This document shows, one piece after another, positions 14,914 through 23,193 of a stretch of 29,789 nt of DNA. The notes beneath the pieces are model-generated. The model did not search any database. It was not told where the DNA came from and saw nothing but the letters and a program-made list of their open reading frames with translations. Where the stretch lies: the NCBI GenBank assembly GCA_030698575.1, contig JAUYMQ010000622.1:1-29789 (forward strand). The letters are read 5' to 3'. A program made the position numbers and the translations under genes. Position 1 is the stretch's first letter. The number at the start of each line of letters is the position of its first letter. The stretch is from Deltaproteobacteria bacterium (GTDB lineage: Bacteria; JAUYMQ01).

Positions 14914-16143
14914 CTACTTGAGGATCCAGGAATTCGTCCGCCAGAGGTCGTACTGCACGCCCCCCTTGCAGAGATCGTTCAATTCGACGACGGGCCTGAG
15001 TTCTCGGCCCGTTCGCCGGCGCGATCGGAGCGAAAGATCCACGGCGATGCACGGGTCCGTCCTGCTGCAGCCCATCCGGCAGAAGGCGCGGCCGATGTTC
15101 AGATACACGATCGGATCGCACTTGATTCGCGTGGGCAAGCGCGGCCTGAGAGGCACACGATCGATCCTTCCGGCGGCGCGGTGCAGGACCAGCTCTCCTT
15201 CACAGACCACCCGGGCATCGAACATATGAAGCGCGAACAGGCGCCCCTCGCCGGTAATCGCGCTGTCGCCGGGAAACAGCCAGGGAACAATCTGCAGAAA
15301 GGAGAAGAACGAAAGGACAACCGCCGTCGAGGCCGGCTCGCGCCCCGCGAGGAGCCGCCGGAATAGCGGGGCAGGCGCCTCAGACGGATAGATCCGCGAG
15401 AGCGGGAAGATCGCAAGGAGCGCGAGCATCAGGAGGGGGTAGTAGAAGCCCACAACGGTCCACGACGTCGCGTGGAAAAGGACAAGCTGCGCGAGGGTCG
15501 CCCGGAAGAGCCACCGGCGCCGGGAGAAGAGTCCGAAGATGAGGCAGGTCTCGAGCAGGACCACATAGGCGCAGGCCTCCGGGATGAGGCTCTCGGGGAC
15601 CCCGAGCGGCTTCCGGTAGAGCGCCGCGCCGGAGAGCCATTCCGCATCAAGCTTGAGAATCCCGGCCCAGAAATAAAAGGCGACAATCTGGTACTGCAGC
15701 AGGCGGCGCTTGTTCGGAAGAAAGAGAAAGACGAGCGAGATGATGAGGGCCATGTAGTGCTGGTTCAGCCGGAGCCTGAAGTCCTGCGCCCACACCAGAA
15801 CAGCCATGAGCGTTAGAAGCGCCAGCACGCCGTAGCCCCAGGCGACGCGCCGGCGGAGAAAAAAGAGGATGCCGACAACTGCCAAGCCGAGATAGATCCA
15901 GAGATAGATCCGGATTCCTTCGGCGCCCAGGAGCCGGTAGTCCGCGCAGTTCTCGAAGAACGGCCAGCAGATGGAGCGCTGGCCCGCGGCGAGGCGGGTA
16001 TCAATCGACCGGACACGCCAGTAGTAGAAGGTGAGGACGTGCAGCGACACGAGGGCCACGCCGTAGAGGCGAAGCGCAGTGTCCGCGCCGATGGCTTCGA
16101 TGTTCCTGCGGAAGAAGGCCGGGATGCTCATCCGGGATGCCAT
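14914..16143 (-). CDS. HTTM / vitamin-K-dependent gamma-carboxylase-like membrane protein
   Basis: 409 residues with about nine hydrophobic segments between residues 25 and 290, then a soluble C-terminal part rich in cysteine (Cys314, 342, 355, 359, 365, 392). The segment YFWAGILKLDAEWLSGAAL (157-175) matches the HTTM signature; in human gamma-glutamyl carboxylase the equivalent AGVKKLDADW carries the catalytic lysine, and Lys164 aligns with it. LNQHYMALIIS (126-136) may match the conserved Asn/His segment. The family includes true carboxylases and many uncharacterised bacterial proteins, so the activity is not assigned. The start is uncertain: ATG 16143 or ATG 16131. It follows the GGT-like gene by 34 bases and may be in one transcript with it. 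Confidence 0.75.
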   Translation of the reverse strand: MASRMSIPAFFRRNIEAIGADTALRLYGVALVSLHVLTFYYWRVRSIDTRLAAGQRSICWPFFENCADYRLLGAEGIRIYLWIYLGLAVVGILFFLRRRVAWGYGVLALLTLMAVLVWAQDFRLRLNQHYMALIISLVFLFLPNKRRLLQYQIVAFYFWAGILKLDAEWLSGAALYRKPLGVPESLIPEACAYVVLLETCLIFGLFSRRRWLFRATLAQLVLFHATSWTVVGFYYPLLMLALLAIFPLSRIYPSEAPAPLFRRLLAGREPASTAVVLSFFSFLQIVPWLFPGDSAITGEGRLFALHMFDARVVCEGELVLHRAAGRIDRVPLRPRLPTRIKCDPIVYLNIGRAFCRMGCSRTDPCIAVDLSLRSRRRTGRELRPVVELNDLCKGGVQYDLWRTNSWILK

Positions 16144-16177
16144 GCCTCTTTCTCGCCGAGGGACGACGGCCGTGCTG

Positions 16178-17776
16178 TCAGCCGCCCGCCGCGTAACCGT
16201 CCTTCCGGCGATCGCTCGCCCCCATCCAGTCTCCGTCCACCTCATCGCGCATGATCATCTGGCCCGCGCCGAAGGAGAGCGGAAAGGGGAGCTCCGAGGG
16301 GCCCGCCACGTCGTGCCCCAGTCCGCGCAGCGCCTCCGCGGCCGCGGTGAAAACCGGCTCCTCGAGCGCGACCCGGTTCGCGGCCAGAAAGAAGAAACGC
16401 GGCGCGTCCAGGGCGGCCTGCGGATCGAGGCCGCGATCGACCAGGTGGGACACGACCTGCACGTGCGCCTGCGCCTGGATATCCGCTCCCATGACGCCAA
16501 AGGCGGCTCTCGGCGCTCCGCCCCGCGCCAGCATGGCGGGCACGAGTGTGTGGAAGGGGCGCTTGCGCGGCGCCAGCGCGTTCGGATGCGCCTCGTCGAG
16601 CGTGAACCCGCCACCCCGGTTGTGAAGGGTCACGCCGGTCCCCGGAACCACCAGCCCGGAACCGAAGGGAAAGTAGAGGCTGTTGATCAACGCGACCAGG
16701 TTGCCCGCCGCATCCGCGGTCGCGAGAAACACGGTGTCGGTCCCCCGGGGCGGGACGCCTGGAGAGGCAAGCGCCATCGCCCGGTCGGGCCGGAGGAGAC
16801 CGGCCCGGGCGCTCAGATAAGCAGGGGAAAGAAGTTCTGCAACAGGCACGTCGGCAAAGTCAGGATCAGCGATGTAGGCGCCACGGTCGGCGTAGGCGAG
16901 CTTCAAGCTCTCGATGAGGAGGTGAAGGGCGGCGGGCGAATCGATCGGATGCGCGGAAACGTCGAACCCTTCGAGGATACCGAGCGCAATGAGGGCCGCC
17001 AGCCCCTGGCCGTTCGGGGGAAGCTCCAGGACGTCGAACCCCCGGTAGCCCACGCGGATGGGTTCGACCCATTCCGCGCGCTGCGCCGCGAGATCTTCCC
17101 GCGTGAGCAGGCCGCCCTGCCCGGCCAGGAAGTCGACGAGGCGACCGGCGAACTCCCCCTCGTAGAAAGCCGCGCGCCCGCCGGCCCCAATCGTGTCGAG
17201 GGTATCGGCCAGCCGCGGCTGCCGGAAGCGTTCGCCCGCGCGAGGCGCATGGCCGTCGAGGGTCCAGGCCTCGCGGATCTCGGGGGCGGCGAGCATGCCG
17301 CACTCGACGGCCAGTTCCCACTCGCGGGCCACGACGCGCGTGACCTCGAAGCCCTCCCGCGCCGCCCGCACCGCGGGGGCGAGAACCGCGTCGAGCGGCA
17401 AGCTGCCGGCCCGCTCGAGGGCGGCGCACCAGCCGTCGAGCGCTCCCGGGACGGTGATCGCGAGCGGGCCCCGCAGCGGCATGAAGGCGTGCCCGCGCCG
17501 CTTCAACTCGGCGACGGACGCGGCGGATCCTGCGCGACCGCTGGCGTTCAGGCCCAGCGTGCGCCCTTCTCCGGCCAGGTGGATGAGCATGAAGCAGTCG
17601 CCGCCAATACCGGTAGCCTGCGGCTCCACCACGGCGAGCACGGCGGCGGCCGCCACGGCGGCGTCGACGGCGTTGGCGCCGTCCCGTAGAAAAGCCACGG
17701 CCGCCTCGGTCGCGCGGGGCGAACTCGTGGCGGCCATGTAACGGCTTCCCCTTGCCAGTCGCGGGCGATTCGACAT
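16178..17776 (-). CDS. Gamma-glutamyltransferase-like Ntn-hydrolase
   Basis: 532 residues. GGT proteins are made as one chain that cleaves itself before a threonine, which then becomes the nucleophile; they hydrolyse or transfer the gamma-glutamyl group of glutathione and related compounds. Visible: YMAATSSPRATEAAVAFLRDG, GANAVDAAVAA, EPQATGIGGDCFML, the ELPPNGQG block, RGTDTVFLATAD with Thr348 at the cleavage and catalytic position, NSLYFPFGSG, and the C-terminal MGADIQAQAHVQVV and LDAPRF. No signal peptide is seen, so it is probably cytosolic, like the YwrD-type branch. ATG 17776 is chosen because the conserved N-terminal strand begins ten residues later. It lies 22 bases after the isomerase gene. 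Confidence 0.87.
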   Translation of the reverse strand: MSNRPRLARGSRYMAATSSPRATEAAVAFLRDGANAVDAAVAAAAVLAVVEPQATGIGGDCFMLIHLAGEGRTLGLNASGRAGSAASVAELKRRGHAFMPLRGPLAITVPGALDGWCAALERAGSLPLDAVLAPAVRAAREGFEVTRVVAREWELAVECGMLAAPEIREAWTLDGHAPRAGERFRQPRLADTLDTIGAGGRAAFYEGEFAGRLVDFLAGQGGLLTREDLAAQRAEWVEPIRVGYRGFDVLELPPNGQGLAALIALGILEGFDVSAHPIDSPAALHLLIESLKLAYADRGAYIADPDFADVPVAELLSPAYLSARAGLLRPDRAMALASPGVPPRGTDTVFLATADAAGNLVALINSLYFPFGSGLVVPGTGVTLHNRGGGFTLDEAHPNALAPRKRPFHTLVPAMLARGGAPRAAFGVMGADIQAQAHVQVVSHLVDRGLDPQAALDAPRFFFLAANRVALEEPVFTAAAEALRGLGHDVAGPSELPFPLSFGAGQMIMRDEVDGDWMGASDRRKDGYAAGG

Positions 17777-17798
17777 TGCCGGCCGCGAGGGCACGAGG

Positions 17799-18392
17799 CT
17801 ATTTGCTTTTCTTGAGAAGCTCTTCGACGAGAACGAGACGGTCGTTCCCCCAGAACATCTCCCCGCCCACGAAAAAGGTGGGAAGCCCGAAAGCGCCACG
17901 CTCGACCGCTTCGGCCGTGCGCTCCTTCAGCGCTTCCTTGATCCCGGGCTCCTCGATCGCGGCCAGAAACTTCTCCCGGTCGAGTCCGGCGCTCGTGGCG
18001 ACCTCCGCCAGGACCTCGAGGTCACCGAGGTCCTTCCCGTCCACCCAGGCGGACTTGAAGCCGGCCTTCGTGTAGGCGGGAAGCTTCCCCTCGCGCTCCG
18101 CCACGAGGGCCCCCCGCATGGCGCGCACGGTGTTGAAGGGGAAAGAAGCCGGAAATGTGAGCGGAACGCCGTAGTGGCCGGCCCAGGCCTGGACATCCCC
18201 CGGGAGGTAGGCGGCCTTCTTGGGGATGTTCATCGGCGCCTGGTTCCCCGTCTCCTTGAAGATGCCGCCCAGGAAGACCGGACGGTAGACCAGCTTCGCG
18301 CCGGTCCGTTTCGCGAGATCCTCGACCTGTGTCGCGGCGAGGTAGGTGTAGGGGCTGATGAAGTCGAAGCAGTACTCGAGCGTGGCGGGCAT
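17799..18392 (-). CDS. DsbA-fold 2-hydroxychromene-2-carboxylate isomerase / kappa GST-like
   Basis: 197 residues of the thioredoxin-like DsbA superfamily. DFISPYTYLA (10-19) carries the Ser13 that replaces the redox cysteine in this branch and binds the glutathione thiol. Further features are YRPVFLGGIF, a helical insert with FPASFPFNTVRAMR, and the C-terminal GAFGLPTFFVGGEMFWGND. NahD-type members isomerise hydroxychromene carboxylate in aromatic degradation with glutathione as cofactor. No other aromatic-degradation gene is here, so the substrate may differ. A strong ribosome site (AGGAGAAG) precedes the ATG. It begins 16 bases after the ctpA stop, so it may be read from the murI-ctpA transcript, and it precedes the GGT-like gene. 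Confidence 0.86.
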   Translation of the reverse strand: MPATLEYCFDFISPYTYLAATQVEDLAKRTGAKLVYRPVFLGGIFKETGNQAPMNIPKKAAYLPGDVQAWAGHYGVPLTFPASFPFNTVRAMRGALVAEREGKLPAYTKAGFKSAWVDGKDLGDLEVLAEVATSAGLDREKFLAAIEEPGIKEALKERTAEAVERGAFGLPTFFVGGEMFWGNDRLVLVEELLKKSK

Positions 18393-18408
18393 GAACTTCT
18401 CCTGTGGA

Positions 18409-19761
18409 TCAGGACGCCTCGTTCTTCGCGAGCGCTTCGAACACGTGCCAGGACTTCAGGAGCTCGAGGGCGCGCGCCAGCTGGACGTCGTTCTTGGGAT
18501 CCCCGTAAGTCTCTCTCGGATCAACGGGGGTGCTGCTCTTCTCGTCCTTCTCGGCCGGTTCCGCCGACTCGTCGGGTTCATCGGGATTCTCGAGGTGCCC
18601 TTCGAGATTCTCCTCGCGCAGCATGAAGACATCTTCATCTTCCTTCTTTGAATCCTCGTCGGCCTTGGTTTCGACCGGCTCGACGACGATGTCAGGCCCA
18701 ATCCCCTTGGCTTGAATTGAATGGCCGTCGGGCGTGAAGTAGTGCGCCGTCGTCAGCCGCAGGCCCGAACCACCCTCGAGAGGGATGATTGTCTGGACGC
18801 TCCCCTTGCCGAAGGTCTGTGTGCCAAGAATGAGGGCGCGTCGGTGATCCTGAAGCGCGCCGGCCACAATCTCGGAGGCGCTGGCGCTGCCGCCATTGAC
18901 GAGGACGACCATGGGGTAGTTCACCTCCTTGGCGCCCTTCGTGGCCTCGAATCGCATCTTCTGGTTCTCGACCCTGCCGTCGGTGTAGACAATGAGTCCG
19001 CCGTCCAGGAACACGTTCGAGACTTTCACCGCCTGATCGAGCAGCCCGCCCGGATTGTTGCGGAGATCCAGGACCAGGCCCTTGAGATCGCCCTTCTTGC
19101 GGAGTTCGGAGATGCCCTTCTCGAGATCCTGATCGGTCTTCTCCTGAAACGACGCGATCTTCACGTAGCCGTAACCCTTTTCGAGAACGCGCGCCTTCAC
19201 CGATTCGATGTGAATGACGTCGCGGACGATCGTGTAATCCTCGGGCCGGGTCATCCCCTCGCGATAGACCGTGATGTTGATCTTTGACCCTTTCGGGCCG
19301 CGCATGAGCTTCACGGCGTCGATGAGCGACATGTTCTTCGTGCTCTTCCCCTCGATCTTGATGATCTTGTCGCCGGGCTGGATGCCGACGCGATAGGCGG
19401 GAGTGCCGGCTATCGGGGAAACCACGGTGATGTAACCATCCTTGACGGTGATCTCGATGCCAAGGCCCCCGAAGGTCCCCTTGGTCTCGACCTGCATCTC
19501 CTTGAAGGTGTCAGCGTCGAGGAAGTTGGAATGCGGATCGAGGGACGCGAGCATTCCCTGGATGGCGCCCTCGATGAGCTTCTTGTCATCCACCGACTCG
19601 ACGTAGTTCTTCTCGACGATGGAAAGGACGTTGTTGAAAGTCGCCAGCTCTTCGTACTTGCTGCCGGCAACGCCGTCCTGCTGAAGGCCCGGAGTCACGC
19701 TCAGAAATGCCCCAAGCAAGAGCGCCAGGAAGAAAAACCGACTAGTGGTGCTTCTCATCAT
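18409..19761 (-). CDS. ctpA: Carboxyl-terminal processing peptidase, S41 family
   Basis: Periplasmic Ser/Lys protease with a PDZ domain that trims or degrades envelope proteins, including murein hydrolases in several bacteria. From ATG 19761 (450 residues): signal peptide in residues 1-25, PDZ about 95-180 (GGLGIEITVKDG, VGIQPGDKIIKIEG), then LDLRNNPGGLLDQAV, the catalytic block NGGSASASEIVAGAL with Ser294, and FGKGSVQT with Lys319. The C-terminal 60 residues are a highly charged Glu/Asp-rich stretch and a short helix (ARALELLKSW). ATG 19761 follows AAGGAG at eight bases and is better supported than ATG 19785. It follows envC by about 100 bases, the common order in this operon type. Confidence 0.94.
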   Translation of the reverse strand: MMRSTTSRFFFLALLLGAFLSVTPGLQQDGVAGSKYEELATFNNVLSIVEKNYVESVDDKKLIEGAIQGMLASLDPHSNFLDADTFKEMQVETKGTFGGLGIEITVKDGYITVVSPIAGTPAYRVGIQPGDKIIKIEGKSTKNMSLIDAVKLMRGPKGSKINITVYREGMTRPEDYTIVRDVIHIESVKARVLEKGYGYVKIASFQEKTDQDLEKGISELRKKGDLKGLVLDLRNNPGGLLDQAVKVSNVFLDGGLIVYTDGRVENQKMRFEATKGAKEVNYPMVVLVNGGSASASEIVAGALQDHRRALILGTQTFGKGSVQTIIPLEGGSGLRLTTAHYFTPDGHSIQAKGIGPDIVVEPVETKADEDSKKEDEDVFMLREENLEGHLENPDEPDESAEPAEKDEKSSTPVDPRETYGDPKNDVQLARALELLKSWHVFEALAKNEAS

Positions 19762-19837
19762 CGAAGGTCTCCTTGACAGTTTCATCCAGCCCTCTGCCCG
19801 GGCGGCCGCGCCGGCGGCCCCCCCCCGGGAACCCAGC

Positions 19838-19843
19838 AGTATA
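19838..19843 (-). promoter_or_regulatory. Possible -10 element before ctpA
   Basis: On the minus strand TATACT (19843-19838) matches the -10 consensus well, in the gap between envC and ctpA. No convincing -35 is seen. Between it and the ctpA start lies a very GC-rich stretch that includes nine G in a row on the minus strand (19826-19818). An internal promoter is possible. Confidence 0.3.
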
Positions 19844-19863
19844 GCCCGGCAAGTGGATTTTGC

Positions 19864-21117
19864 TCAGCGGCTAATCCAGTCCATCGGGTCGAGCGGTTTG
19901 CCGCGCTCCCGTATCTCGAAATAGACGATTGGACCCTCGAGGGACCCCGATTCGCCCACCCGGGCGACCACATCGCCCTTCATGACCCGGTCGCCGACCT
20001 TCTTCAGGAGCTCGGAGGCGTGTGCAATCAGCGAGTAGTACCCCTCCCCGTGGTCGGTTATCAGGATTCGTCCATAGCCCCTGAACCAGCCCGCGTAGAG
20101 GACCCTGCCGTCGTGAACCGCCTCGATCGGCTCGCCGTAGGGCGCCCTGAGAGTGATGCCGTTCGACCGGATCTGGGTGCCCAGTTCCGGATCGGCGCGA
20201 AGGCCGAATCGCTTGATGAGGCGTCCGCGCACGGGCATGGGAACCCGGCCACGCGCCGCGCTGAAGGGGACAAGGGGTTCGGACCCGGGGGCCACGCCAG
20301 CCCCGCCGGGAAGGGGCGCGTCAGGCGCCGGCGCGGCTTCCTGAAGCGCTTCGAAGGTTCCTTCGAGCGCCCGCGCGGCTTCCTCGTACTCCGCGATCAC
20401 GGCAAGCCGGGCCTCTTTCTCGCGGCCGAGCTCCTCCAGAAGCGCCATCTTCTCGCTTCGGCGGGCCTCGACCTCGACGCGACGTCCATCGGCGGTTTCG
20501 CGAAGGCGGGCAAGATTCGACCGCTCGGCCTCGAGCACCTTCCCCTGCTCCCGGGCCTCGGTCAGCTTGGCGTGGTACCTGTCAACGAGCCCCGCGTCGG
20601 CGGCTACGATCGTTCTCAGAAACCGCGTCCGGCGGGAAAGATCCTGGTAATCCCTGGAAGAGAAGAGAACGCGAAAGTATCCAACCGCCCGGAGCTTGTA
20701 AAGCGCGATGAGCCGGTTTCCCAGCTTGCCTTCTAACTCGCGAAGATCGATCTGGAGCCGGGCCTCGGTCTCCTCCACCGCCTGCTTCGAGCGGGCCGCC
20801 TCCGCCACAGCCGACTCCGCCTGCTGCAGGTCCCGCTCCTGATCAGCGAGCGTTTGCTCCAGCGCCCCCAGATTCTCCACTACGCCCGCACGTTGCCTGT
20901 CGACCTCGCCGAGCGCCCGCTGCTCGCGCTCGATTTTCCGCTGAAGCCGCTCGAGCGCCTTCTGCCGGGCCTCATCCTCTTTTCCATCACCTTTCGCCCA
21001 CGCTCGACCGGGACCGGAGCCCGCGACAGCAATCGGCCCGATGAAGGCCAGCCAGGCCGCGCAGAGGAGCACGCAGGCCGTACGCCCGCGCCGACCGTTG
21101 CTGCAGGCGCCGCTCAC
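19864..21117 (-). CDS. envC: EnvC-like murein hydrolase activator (coiled coil + degenerate LytM)
   Basis: In known systems EnvC sits in the periplasm, is held by FtsX, and switches on cell-separation amidases. This protein (417 residues) has a basic N-terminus and hydrophobic signal (ACVLLCAAWLAFIGPIAVAG), a long coiled coil about 42-260 rich in Glu, Arg and Leu, and a C-terminal LytM/M23 domain about 295-417. The zinc site is degenerate: the usual HxGID reads SNGIT (318-322) and the usual HLHFEIR reads IVYFEIR (397-403), while one His remains (IAHAS, His366). It should therefore activate rather than cut. The start is GTG 21117, whose bases overlap the ftsX stop (GTGA). The open frame further upstream is a shadow of ftsX. 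Confidence 0.87.
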   Translation of the reverse strand: MSGACSNGRRGRTACVLLCAAWLAFIGPIAVAGSGPGRAWAKGDGKEDEARQKALERLQRKIEREQRALGEVDRQRAGVVENLGALEQTLADQERDLQQAESAVAEAARSKQAVEETEARLQIDLRELEGKLGNRLIALYKLRAVGYFRVLFSSRDYQDLSRRTRFLRTIVAADAGLVDRYHAKLTEAREQGKVLEAERSNLARLRETADGRRVEVEARRSEKMALLEELGREKEARLAVIAEYEEAARALEGTFEALQEAAPAPDAPLPGGAGVAPGSEPLVPFSAARGRVPMPVRGRLIKRFGLRADPELGTQIRSNGITLRAPYGEPIEAVHDGRVLYAGWFRGYGRILITDHGEGYYSLIAHASELLKKVGDRVMKGDVVARVGESGSLEGPIVYFEIRERGKPLDPMDWISR

Positions 21118-22007
21118 GGCCGTCCGAAGTGGCGCACCGAGAGAGCCGAGCCAAACAGCCCCACCGCGGCGCCGATGCCGAGAAGCGAGAGGATCATGGG
21201 GAGGGGAAGAAAAACCGGATCGAAATGTCCGAGGTTGAGGACGAGCGATTCGCTCATCCGGTCCACCAGCAGGCGGTAACCACCGTAGAGGATTCCTCCG
21301 GCCAGAGCGGCGCCGAGAACACCCTGAGCAAGGCCCTCGATGAGAAAGGGGATGCGCACGAAACTTTTGCTCGCCCCGACAAGCGAGAGAATCTCGAGCT
21401 CCTCGCGGCGGCTGTAGAGTGCGAGCTTGATCGTGTTCGCCACGACGAGTATCGATCCGATGAGGAGAAATGCGCCTAGCATCGCGCCGGCGATGCGGAT
21501 AAAGTTCACGGCGGTCTGGTACTGATCGAGCCACTCCTGCCCGTACTGCACGTCATCGACGCCCCTCAGCGATGCTATCTGCCCGGCCATTTCCCGGACC
21601 TGCGGCGCCGCGCGGCTTCGCTCACGGATCTGAATGTCGAGGGAGGCCGGAAGGGGATTGCTCGAGAGCCCGTCAAGGATTCCGGACTGCCCGCCGAGAT
21701 CCTTGCGGAACCGTTCGAGCGCGTCGTCGCGGGAAACATATTTGACAGCAGAAACCCCCGGCATCCGGGAAATCTCATCGGAAAGGCGATTAACCTCGTC
21801 GGCAGGCAAACCCTCGGCGAGGTAGGTGACGATCTGCACCTCGCCGCCCCAGGATGCGGCCGTGGCACGAAGGTTGAGATAGACGAGGTAGAAGGTGCCG
21901 AGGGTGAGGAGCGAGACCGTGATGGTGACTATCGAAATGGCGCTCACAAGGGGGTTGGAGGTCAGCCCCCTCAGCGCTGCCTTCAGGAAGTATGCGATGC
22001 GGTGCAT
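21114..22007 (-). CDS. ftsX: Cell division ABC-type membrane protein FtsX
   Basis: 297 residues. A short cytosolic N-terminus, TM1 about 20-44 (VSAISIVTITVSLLTLGTFY), a periplasmic domain about 45-168 with VQIVTYLAEGLPADEV and the AVKYVSRDDALERF block, then three membrane segments around 172-195, 222-245 and 267-290 separated by the cytosolic LYSRREELEILSLVGAS, which contacts FtsE. This is the complete FtsX layout. It carries an ATP-dependent signal from FtsE to the periplasmic activator, here the overlapping envC gene. It starts 12 bases after the ftsE stop. Confidence 0.95.
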   Translation of the reverse strand: MHRIAYFLKAALRGLTSNPLVSAISIVTITVSLLTLGTFYLVYLNLRATAASWGGEVQIVTYLAEGLPADEVNRLSDEISRMPGVSAVKYVSRDDALERFRKDLGGQSGILDGLSSNPLPASLDIQIRERSRAAPQVREMAGQIASLRGVDDVQYGQEWLDQYQTAVNFIRIAGAMLGAFLLIGSILVVANTIKLALYSRREELEILSLVGASKSFVRIPFLIEGLAQGVLGAALAGGILYGGYRLLVDRMSESLVLNLGHFDPVFLPLPMILSLLGIGAAVGLFGSALSVRHFGRP

Positions 22008-22019
22008 GGCTCCCGATGC

Positions 22020-22679
22020 CTAGCCGTCAGCCACCACGCGTCCGCGATCGAGCACGACCTGGCGCTTGTTGAATCGCGCGAGAAGATCCGGGTCGTGCGT
22101 CGCGATGATGACGGTGGTGCCGCGGGCGTTTACCTGACGGAGGAACTTCATGATCTCCAGCGTGAGATCCGGATCCAGGTTGCCCGTCGGCTCGTCGGCC
22201 AGGAGGATGTCGGGCTCGTTTACAATCGCGCGGGCGATGGCCACCCGCTGCTGTTCGCCGCCGGAGAGGAGGATCGCCTTGGTATGCATCTTGTGCGCCA
22301 GTCCGACCGATTTCAGGACCCGCCAGGTTTTCTGCTGAACCCGGTTGCGGGACTCCCCGAGCACCTCGACCGCCAGCGCCACGTTTTCGAAGACGCTCCG
22401 GTTCAGGAGCAGCTTGAAGTCCTGGAACACCACGCCGATTTTGCGGCGGAGCAGCGGGATGTGCGATCGCCGGAGCCTCGAGACGTTGCGGCCGTCGATG
22501 AGAATCTGGCCGTCGTTGGGTGTCTCGGCCCCTAACAGCAGCTTCAGAAGCGTTGACTTCCCCGCGCCGCTCGGCCCGGCGAGGAACACGAACTCGCCCT
22601 TGGCGATGACAAGGTTGACGTCCACAAGCGCGGGAACGTCTTCCGAGTAGGACTTCGATACGTGCGAGATCTGAATCAT
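22020..22679 (-). CDS. ftsE: Cell division ATP-binding protein FtsE
   Basis: 219 residues, the usual FtsE length. Walker [11 protein letters not shown]-loop VFQDFKLL, signature [15 protein letters not shown], Walker [13 protein letters not shown] and the switch histidine ATHD are all intact. It forms the cytosolic ATPase dimer of FtsEX, which acts at the division site. ATG 22679 begins the conserved [11 protein letters not shown]; the frame stays open upstream but runs into the intergenic region after the preceding gene, so the shorter form is preferred. It is the third gene of the murI operon and is followed closely by ftsX. Confidence 0.96.
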   Translation of the reverse strand: MIQISHVSKSYSEDVPALVDVNLVIAKGEFVFLAGPSGAGKSTLLKLLLGAETPNDGQILIDGRNVSRLRRSHIPLLRRKIGVVFQDFKLLLNRSVFENVALAVEVLGESRNRVQQKTWRVLKSVGLAHKMHTKAILLSGGEQQRVAIARAIVNEPDILLADEPTGNLDPDLTLEIMKFLRQVNARGTTVIIATHDPDLLARFNKRQVVLDRGRVVADG

Positions 22680-22725
22680 CAATCCGCCGGATGCCGAAGG
22701 TGCCCGCTTCCCGGGAGACCCCGCG

Positions 22726-23151
22726 TCAGCGCGCCGGTTCTTCTGATGAGCGCTTCTTCGCCGAGCCACCGGTCACAAAATCCAGGATGACCTCGTCGAG
22801 CGAAGTCTCTCCATCCAGATCCTTCACGGGACCGCCGGCAGCAGGCACCTCCCGTGGACCGGCGCCCTGATCGGGCAACTCCTCCGCGCCGGGGCGCGGG
22901 GAGCCGTCGAGAGCCCCGGACTTGAGCAGGCGGAGCATCTCCTTGTGCTGCTTCATCATGAGGTCCCGCACCAGTTCTCCCGGGTGGCCGGTCGAAACCA
23001 TATCCGCGTAGCTCGTGCGTTTGCGAGCAAGGATCTGCCCACCCTCGTAGAGGACCGTTGTGATATGCGGCTTGTGCACGCCACTGTCCTCGGTCTGGAC
23101 GTGGTAGATCGTCCCCTTGAAGCGAACATTGTGGTTCAATCCCGGCAGCAT
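22726..23151 (-). CDS. Conserved small protein upstream of ftsE, function unknown
   Basis: 141 residues, no signal peptide or membrane segment. The N-terminal 75 residues look conserved and compact: LPGLNHNVRFKGTIYHVQTE, then HITTVLYEGGQILARKRTSY, then ELVRDLMMKQHKEMLRLLK. The remainder is Pro/Gly/Asp-rich and likely disordered, ending in LDEVILDFV. I recall similar proteins in deltaproteobacteria-like genomes but know no assigned function. It lies between murI (42 bases upstream) and ftsE (46 bases downstream) in one direction, so it is probably co-expressed with the division genes. A role near FtsE or PilZ-like signalling would be a guess. Confidence 0.8.
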   Translation of the reverse strand: MLPGLNHNVRFKGTIYHVQTEDSGVHKPHITTVLYEGGQILARKRTSYADMVSTGHPGELVRDLMMKQHKEMLRLLKSGALDGSPRPGAEELPDQGAGPREVPAAGGPVKDLDGETSLDEVILDFVTGGSAKKRSSEEPAR

Positions 23152-23193
23152 CTCTGTTCCCGCCCCCGATCGGGGCCGCCCTTCGGCAGCCGC

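Noticed and set aside
16079-17689. A 536-codon plus-strand open frame opposite the GGT-like gene
   Set aside because: Antisense shadow of a gene with a conserved catalytic site; no motif of its own.
21118-21534. N-terminal extension of the EnvC frame
   Set aside because: It overlaps ftsX in another frame, is Arg/Pro-rich, and the signal peptide begins only after the GTG at 21117.
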